This document shows, piece by piece, positions 60,409-64,000 of a DNA stretch of 64,000 bases. The notes under the pieces were generated by a model. It was not told the origin of the DNA, ran no database searches, and saw nothing but the letters and a program-made list of their open reading frames with translations. Made by a program: the position numbers and the translations under genes. The first letter of the stretch is position 1. The number at the start of each line of letters is the position of its first letter. Origin of the DNA: Streptomyces tendae (GTDB lineage Bacteria > Actinomycetota > Actinomycetes > Streptomycetales > Streptomycetaceae); NCBI RefSeq assembly GCF_014650435.1, contig NZ_BMUY01000016.1:1-64000 (forward strand), read 5' to 3'.

Positions 60409-63081
60409 GTGGCCGGTCGGGATCTCAGGGCGCTGTTCAGCACGAACGACCGCAGCCTGGAGGCCAGCGAGGCGTTCACCAACCGGCAGCTGCAGTGGGA
60501 GCTTGTCGCAGCCGCGCTGACCCGTCACCTGCAGCGCACCGCCGCCTCGGCCTTCGACGTCGAGGACCTGGAGGCGCCGCGCGACAACATCCTCGTGTTC
60601 CACGGCGTCGGCGGCATCGGCAAGACGACGCTGTCTCGGAAACTCGAGGCCACGCTGGCCGGCGCCGAGCAGCGGCCGGTCCAGTGGGGCGAGCCCACCT
60701 GGGCCGAGGAACGGATCCTGCCCGTGCGCATCGACCTCGCACGGTCGGCGGGTACCGACTTCGAGCAGCTCGTGCTGACCCTCCGCGCCGCGCTCGCCGC
60801 CATCGGCCGGCCGCTGCCCGCCTTCGACCTGGCGCTACGCCGCTACTGGGAGCAGCAGCACCCTGGCGAGTCCCTGGAGGAGTACCTGCGCCGTGGTGGT
60901 CTGGCGGGCCGGTTCGGCAAGGCGATGCCGCAGCAGATGCAGTCCGCTCTCGCGGACGTCGCTCAGGCCCTGCTGCTGCCGGGCACCCTCGGTTCGGCGG
61001 TCGGGCAGATCACTGGGTCCCTGGTGGGGGCATTACGGGAACGGCGCCAGACCGTCCGCGCGCTCGCCGGGTGCCGGCGCCTGGCCGACCTGCTGGAGGC
61101 CGAACCCGACCTGGACGCCCTGTCCTTCTACCCTCATCTGCTCGCCTGGGAGCTGGCGCGGCTGCCGGCGGACCGGCGCGTCACGCCGGTCATCCTGCTC
61201 GACACCTTCGAGGACGTCGGGGACCGCACCCACCGTGATCTGGAACGCCTGATCCAGCGCGTGGTGTGGCTCATGCCGAACGCGTTCTTCGTCGTCACCG
61301 GCCGCTCCCGCCTTCAGTGGGCCGAACCTGCCCTCCAGGGCCAGCTCGACTACACCGGCCCCGCGGCCTGGCCCGGCCTTGCAGCCGGCTCCCTCCCCCA
61401 CGCCCGCTCCGGCACCGGCGAGCGGGCAGGCGGGCGGCAGGTGCTGATCGGAGACTTCTCCCCCGAGGACTGCGACGACTACCTCGCGCGCCGGCTCGCC
61501 CGCAACGGCCGGCCCCTCATCCGCGACGAGATCCGGCAGGTCATCAGCGGCCGGTCCCACGGACTGCCCCTCTACCTGGACCTGTCGGTCATGCGGTTCC
61601 TGGAGATCCGCCGCGCCGGACGGGAGCCGGCATCGGCCGACTTCGACCACGACTTCCCCGCCTTGATCGCCCGCACGCTGTCCGACCTCACCCGCGAGGA
61701 GCGGCACGTCCTGCGGTCCGTCAGCCTGCTGGACGCCTTCGACCTCTCCCTCGCCACCGCGGCCGCGGGCCTGCCCCACCAGGCTCCGGCGCTGCGGCTG
61801 ATCGAGCGGCCCTTCGTCCGCGAGAATCCGTTCGGGCTGTGGCCCTTCCACCTGCACGGGCTGATCCGCTCCACCGTCCGCGGTGCCGACGACCAGACCG
61901 ACGACCGGTGGAGCCCCCGGGACTGGCAGCAGGCCGCCGAGCGAAGCCACGCGGCCCTCGGCGAGCAATGGCGTGCCGGCACCGGCCGGGACCGGGCCCT
62001 GCTGGTCGGCTGTCTGCGTCAGGGGCTGGGCCTGGCCCGCGACTTCCGCCTGAATCTGGGCTGGCTCACGGATGCCGCCTGGGACTACGTCGGCGACTCC
62101 GTGTGGGAACCCGTCGCACCGCCGGCCCGCCAGGACCAGGCCGCTGTGGAGACCCCCGCGGACGCCCTCGCCGAGCTTCTCAGTGCCCTGTCCCGACGCC
62201 AGCATGAGCACCGCGCCCGCACCGCCGACCGGCTCACCGGCGTCATCGGCACTCGGCTGCTGCCCGCGGAGCTGCACGAAATGGCCGTCTACTACCTCGC
62301 CAAGGCCGACCGCGACCTCGGGCGGTCCGACGCTTCCCTGCGCGGCATGCAGCACGTCGCCGACCACGGCGGCCGCCTCGCGGCCGCTGCCCGGCGGGGC
62401 CTGGCCCACCTTGCTCGCCTCGCCGGTGACTTCCCGGCCGCCCGCGACGCAGCCCGCACCCTTGGCTGGGAGGGCCGTCACCACCGGGTCCAAGGGGACA
62501 TCTGGTGGCCTCACGGCGAGATGGACCGCGCTGCCGCCGCCTACGAGGCCGCCCGCCGCGAAGCCGAACAGCATGGTGTCGCCGGCGAACGCGCCACCTC
62601 CCAGGCCCAGCGCGCGTTCGTCCTGGCCTTCACCCAGCCTGAGCACGCCGACGACGAGGTCGAACTCGCCCGCCACCTCGTCACCGGTCTCAGCCTGCGC
62701 CAGACCAGCCACACCATCGAGATGGCCGCCCTCGCCCGCGACGCGGGCACCGACCGGGACGTCGAGGACCGTGCCCGCATCCTGCGCGAACAGATCAGCA
62801 TCTCGGGCGTCGCCATCGCCGGCGCCGTCCTCGAACTCGCCCTGTGCTTCCACCACGCGGTCCGGGACGACCACGCCGGCGCCGACGCCGGCATCGCGCG
62901 GCTGCGTGACCTGACCCGCGGCGGCGACTACGCGTACTACGCCGACATCGCCCAGTTCATGCTGGGCCGGCCTGCTGGCCAGGCGTCGGCGGTCCGGTGG
63001 CTCGACGACGAGCAGCACACCCGCGACCGGTGGCGCGCTCTGGTCACCGCGCGGCAGGCACACCTCCGCGCCGGGCAGTGA
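60409..63081 (+). CDS. STAND-type NTPase with helical repeat tail
   Basis: 890 residues are read from a GTG at 60409. The NTPase core has Walker A FHGVGGIGKTTLSRKL at about 64-79, a Walker-B-like segment in TPVILLDTFEDVGD, and a sensor-like FFVVTGRSRLQWAEP. Winged-helix and helical regions follow, then TPR-like repeats from about residue 600 (such as LARLAGDFPAARDAARTLGW, MDRAAAAYEAARREAEQHG). STAND proteins sense a trigger through the repeats and oligomerise, often in defence, death or regulation. No recognised effector domain is fused at the N-terminus. Neighbours (zeta-like, VapBC-like, RAMA) give a defence-like setting. Confidence 0.85.
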   Translation: MAGRDLRALFSTNDRSLEASEAFTNRQLQWELVAAALTRHLQRTAASAFDVEDLEAPRDNILVFHGVGGIGKTTLSRKLEATLAGAEQRPVQWGEPTWAEERILPVRIDLARSAGTDFEQLVLTLRAALAAIGRPLPAFDLALRRYWEQQHPGESLEEYLRRGGLAGRFGKAMPQQMQSALADVAQALLLPGTLGSAVGQITGSLVGALRERRQTVRALAGCRRLADLLEAEPDLDALSFYPHLLAWELARLPADRRVTPVILLDTFEDVGDRTHRDLERLIQRVVWLMPNAFFVVTGRSRLQWAEPALQGQLDYTGPAAWPGLAAGSLPHARSGTGERAGGRQVLIGDFSPEDCDDYLARRLARNGRPLIRDEIRQVISGRSHGLPLYLDLSVMRFLEIRRAGREPASADFDHDFPALIARTLSDLTREERHVLRSVSLLDAFDLSLATAAAGLPHQAPALRLIERPFVRENPFGLWPFHLHGLIRSTVRGADDQTDDRWSPRDWQQAAERSHAALGEQWRAGTGRDRALLVGCLRQGLGLARDFRLNLGWLTDAAWDYVGDSVWEPVAPPARQDQAAVETPADALAELLSALSRRQHEHRARTADRLTGVIGTRLLPAELHEMAVYYLAKADRDLGRSDASLRGMQHVADHGGRLAAAARRGLAHLARLAGDFPAARDAARTLGWEGRHHRVQGDIWWPHGEMDRAAAAYEAARREAEQHGVAGERATSQAQRAFVLAFTQPEHADDEVELARHLVTGLSLRQTSHTIEMAALARDAGTDRDVEDRARILREQISISGVAIAGAVLELALCFHHAVRDDHAGADAGIARLRDLTRGGDYAYYADIAQFMLGRPAGQASAVRWLDDEQHTRDRWRALVTARQAHLRAGQ

Positions 63082-63092
63082 ATCAGCACAGG

Positions 63093-63467
63093 TCAGGCGG
63101 GGTTCAGCGGCGTGATGCCGGTGCCCGCGTACAGTTCGGGCCGGAAGGAGAGGACGGTGAGCGGCTCGCCTTCCTTGATCGCGTGCCAGGCGATCGCTGC
63201 CGCATGAGCGACCGGCCACGCCGTGTCCGGCCAGCCCATCGTGTCGACCGCGTGCGCCGCGGTGAACGGGACACTCTCCGCGAACCTCAGGGACGCCGCG
63301 TGCCGGCCGGCACCGGGGGTCCCTCGTTCGGCGGCCACGACGGCCAGGGACGGGATGATGACGCGGCCCGTGCCGCGTGAGGCCTCGATGTAGAGGCCGG
63401 TGAAGAAGGGATCCGCCTGGTACAGAGCGGCCAGAGCGGTGTGGTCCAGGACGGCCGTCAGGTTCAC
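63093..63467 (-). CDS. PIN-like toxin of a VapBC-type pair
   Basis: The 124-residue protein starts at an ATG at 63467 overlapping the antitoxin stop by 4 bases. Features fit a PIN fold: an early Asp in TAVLDHTALAALY, VIIPSLAVVAAERGTPG in the middle with an acidic residue, and an Asp-containing GWPDTAWPVAHAAAIAWHA. The last PIN acidic residue is not obvious (HAIKEGEPLTVLSFRPELY), so activity is uncertain. It would cleave RNA if active. The gene ends 12 bases after the STAND NTPase gene on the opposite strand. Confidence 0.72.
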   Translation of the reverse strand: MNLTAVLDHTALAALYQADPFFTGLYIEASRGTGRVIIPSLAVVAAERGTPGAGRHAASLRFAESVPFTAAHAVDTMGWPDTAWPVAHAAAIAWHAIKEGEPLTVLSFRPELYAGTGITPLNPA

Positions 63468-63718
63468 GCGGCGGCGCCGCCCTGATGCGCGCGGATCTGC
63501 GCCCAGGCGTCCTGGCCGGCCTGCCGGACCTGCTCGCTGTACTCGACGCCGAGCTCGCGGGCAGCCTCCGCCGCGCGTTCTTCCCGCTCCGCCTGCGTGA
63601 GCTCGCGCGACGCGAGTTCCTCCAGCAGCTCAGTGATCGTCGTGCCCCGTTCCTCGGCCAGGACACGCAACCGGTCGCGCACGTCCTCACTGGTCTTGAT
63701 GCTCGTCGGCTTACTCAT
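63464..63718 (-). CDS. Ribbon-helix-helix antitoxin (VapB-like)
   Basis: The 84-residue protein begins with a ribbon and two helices (SIKTSEDVRDRLRVLAEERGTTITELLEEL), the usual VapB/RelB DNA-binding arrangement. An acidic helical tail that would wrap the toxin follows. It is the first gene of the pair, with a 9-bp inverted repeat 7 bases upstream of its start codon. Confidence 0.87.
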   Translation of the reverse strand: MSKPTSIKTSEDVRDRLRVLAEERGTTITELLEELASRELTQAEREERAAEAARELGVEYSEQVRQAGQDAWAQIRAHQGGAAA

Positions 63719-63724
63719 ACCGCC

Positions 63725-63745
63725 GATTCTACCGCCGGTAGAATC
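63725..63745. promoter_or_regulatory. Operator of the toxin-antitoxin pair
   Basis: GATTCTACC, GCC, GGTAGAATC form a 9-bp inverted repeat ending 6 bases before the antitoxin start (63718). Its A/T content stands out locally. A ribbon-helix-helix dimer pair binding here would autoregulate the operon. Confidence 0.75.
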
Positions 63746-63764
63746 CCACGGGGACGGCCATACG

Positions 63765-63953
63765 TCAGGCCGCGGGCACTGTGGGCAGCTCTCCCGCCTG
63801 CACCGGTATCCGTTCGATGCTGGTTGCTCCGTCTTGTTCGAGCTCAGCCTGTCGACGGTCTGCGGACACCTTGTCGTAGGCGACGGCAGAGGCCCGAGGG
63901 GTACCGTTGGCGTCGGTCCACGTGAAGCCGTAGCTCTCCATCTTGATGGTCAT
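63765..63953 (-). CDS. Small hypothetical protein
   Basis: This 62-residue protein starts with MTIKMESYGFTWTDANGTPRASAVAYDK. A beta-hairpin-like beginning is followed by a charged helix (SADRRQAELEQDGATSIERI). Similar very short Streptomyces proteins are known without function. It lies just upstream of the toxin-antitoxin operator and may be an independent gene. Confidence 0.6.
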   Translation of the reverse strand: MTIKMESYGFTWTDANGTPRASAVAYDKVSADRRQAELEQDGATSIERIPVQAGELPTVPAA

Positions 63954-64000
63954 GCCCCCATCCTCCCCGACCGCACTGACAACGCCTGGTCACGGGGCTG

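Noticed and set aside
61033..63690. Long minus-strand open frame opposite the STAND NTPase
   Set aside because: It is composed of Gly/Ala/Val-rich low-complexity sequence and crosses the VapBC-like genes. The opposite strand has Walker motifs and repeats.

Overview
The window looks like the left end of a linear Streptomyces-type chromosome or large linear plasmid. Support comes from roughly 70% G+C, pervasive GTG starts with 4-base start/stop overlaps, many actinomycete families (DUF397, DUF5753-type XRE, DUF6082, DUF6233, DUF6292, Eis-like GNAT, RHS), and a dense run of tight hairpins in the first 240 bases that resembles a telomere. No rRNA, tRNA, CRISPR array or core housekeeping gene was seen, as expected for a chromosome arm.

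Layout. 1-800: hairpin array and further inverted and direct repeats. 0.8-7.5 kb: decaying subtelomeric sequence with one IS5-type element carrying a two-gene operon (798-2218), a second IS5-type transposase (4820-5719), a transposase stub (6430-6530), and remnants of a PIG-L deacetylase, an ATP-dependent DNA ligase and an XRE regulator. It ends in a lower-G+C toxin/immunity islet (5981-7510). 7.5-13.3 kb: a large RHS polymorphic toxin that has lost its N-terminus and is out of frame with its nuclease toxin tip.

13.3-28.2 kb: a catabolic uptake locus. A solute-binding lipoprotein, a two-domain permease and an ATPase are followed by DUF1446, DUF4387 and a class II aldolase that is cut off where the RHS sequence begins. 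A GntR repressor at 27447-28166 has a 17-base site just before its start codon. The same site recurs exactly at 19981 and as a variant at 19771, upstream of the transporter operon, so one regulon is likely. Between regulator and operon lie an MMPL exporter, an OmpR-type two-component pair, a LuxR-type regulator and a fatty acyl-CoA ligase.

28-47 kb: mobile and accessory DNA. It holds an XRE-TPR regulator divergent from a coupled small-gene pair, a SLOG-fold protein, a DUF6292 protein, a TOPRIM protein abutting a solitary TnpB element, a 1086-residue zinc-ribbon protein with DUF3846, a secreted HNH nuclease, a catalytically degenerate Y-family (ImuB-like) protein under a near-consensus actinobacterial SOS box, and a DEDDh exonuclease with zinc ribbons.

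47-57 kb: a long minus-strand operon combining a WhiJ-like regulatory set (two HATPase proteins, with a divergent XRE and DUF397), a 2-oxopentenoate hydratase/aldolase/acetaldehyde dehydrogenase module, a CitE-like lyase with a MaoC hydratase, an Eis-like acetyltransferase, an APH-fold kinase and a PIG-L deacetylase. The combination suggests a specialised metabolic cluster.

57.6-64 kb: a conflict/defence-like island with a RAMA-domain protein, a tandem double zeta-toxin protein, an opposing small helical ORF, a STAND NTPase with a helical repeat tail, and a VapBC-like pair with its own operator.
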